Positions 28,993 through 29,120 of a stretch of DNA of 29,120 bases are shown in pieces; the stretch's first letter is position 1; each line of letters opens with the position of its first letter. The DNA comes from a virus: the IMG/VR virus record IMGVR_UViG_3300034104_003861, positions 1 to 29,120 of that record; one strand, given 5' to 3'. Both the position numbers and the translations under genes were made by a program. The notes beneath the pieces are model-generated. The model ran no database searches. It was not told where the DNA came from and worked only from the letters and a program-made list of their open reading frames with translations.

Positions 28993-29093
28993 TAGTCCAG
29001 TGAGTAGTTGAATTCACCGAATAGCGGCTCGAAGTCATAGATGACCTTCGGTTTTTTACGCAATAGATTGCCGAGCTCAAGGATTGGGAACTT
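28968..29093. repeat. Direct terminal repeat, copy 2
   Basis: Exact copy of bases 1-126. The unit length from base 1 to the start of this copy is 28,967 bp. Identity ends at 29093, after GGGAACTT, where the original sequence continues CTGC but this copy continues ATTGCG. Confidence 0.95.
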
Positions 29094-29120
29094 ATTGCGT
29101 AAAAAACCGAAGGTCATCTA
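29038..29120. repeat. Inverted repeat at contig end (foldback)
   Basis: Bases 29094-29120 are the exact reverse complement of 29038-29064 (27 bases, also equal to 71-97), with 29 bases between the arms. The right arm has no counterpart after base 126 at the contig start, so it is extra sequence hanging off the circular join. The most likely cause is a chimeric or foldback read or a wrong step in the assembly graph. Confidence 0.9.

Noticed and set aside
1-29120. CRISPR array, tRNA, rRNA, transposase or integrase
   Set aside because: No spaced direct repeats, cloverleaf with CCA end, ribosomal sequence, transposase or recombinase motifs were found on either strand.
29038-29120. Hairpin telomere of a linear phage
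   Set aside because: The circular overlap already closes the genome, there is no protelomerase gene, and the foldback is present at one end only.

Overview
The window is a complete or near-complete tailed-phage genome. The first 126 bases (1-126) recur at 28968-29093, so the contig closes into a circle of 28,967 bp. The last 27 bases (29094-29120) are an inverted copy of 29038-29064 and are probably a foldback artefact. The host is most likely a member of the Bacteroidota. Promoter-like sites follow the TTTG/TAnnTTTG pattern of that phylum, Shine-Dalgarno sites are essentially absent, and several proteins (a BT4734-like primase, a DUF3127-type SSB-like protein, characteristic tail proteins) belong to families centred on it. 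No integrase, tRNA, rRNA, IS element or CRISPR array was seen, so nothing points to integrative lysogeny.

Almost all genes lie on the minus strand, tightly packed with ATGA or short overlaps, and are read from high to low coordinates. First comes a head and lysis block (27709 down to 20432): protease-scaffold, major capsid protein, putative tail tube, a small protein, portal, adaptor-like protein, holin, amidase, unimolecular spanin candidate and metallophosphoesterase. It ends at an intrinsic terminator (20375-20398). Hairpins with T tracts also follow the capsid and tail-tube genes. Second comes an early block (20216 down to 12648): small proteins, two helix-turn-helix proteins, a DnaA-domain-IV-like protein, a primase/SF3 helicase, a VRR-NUC-like nuclease, an ERF annealing protein, a PD-(D/E)XK nuclease, an SSB-like protein and small orphans. 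Third comes a packaging and tail block (12489 down to 22): small membrane proteins, a sigma-like protein, both terminase subunits, a fibre with YadA-like repeats, large tail proteins, a tape measure and two connector-like proteins.

Only two genes are on the plus strand (27753-28992). They overlap each other and look like diverged copies of one another; a tail-assembly-chaperone role is possible. They diverge from the protease gene and converge on the tail block, with 4 bases of stop-codon overlap across the contig junction.

The most interesting non-coding signals are five. (1) CGTGAC iterons sit beside the DnaA-like and primase genes, a candidate replication origin. (2) A structured RNA with mutually exclusive stems ends in a terminator just ahead of the packaging/tail block, a candidate attenuator. 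(3) An array of dyads lies in the gap ahead of the early block. (4) An exact 10-base motif (GCAATATAAG) stands 1-3 bases before four start codons. (5) Terminator-like hairpins follow the most abundant structural genes. All functional names are from reading sequence by eye; no database search or folding calculation was run.
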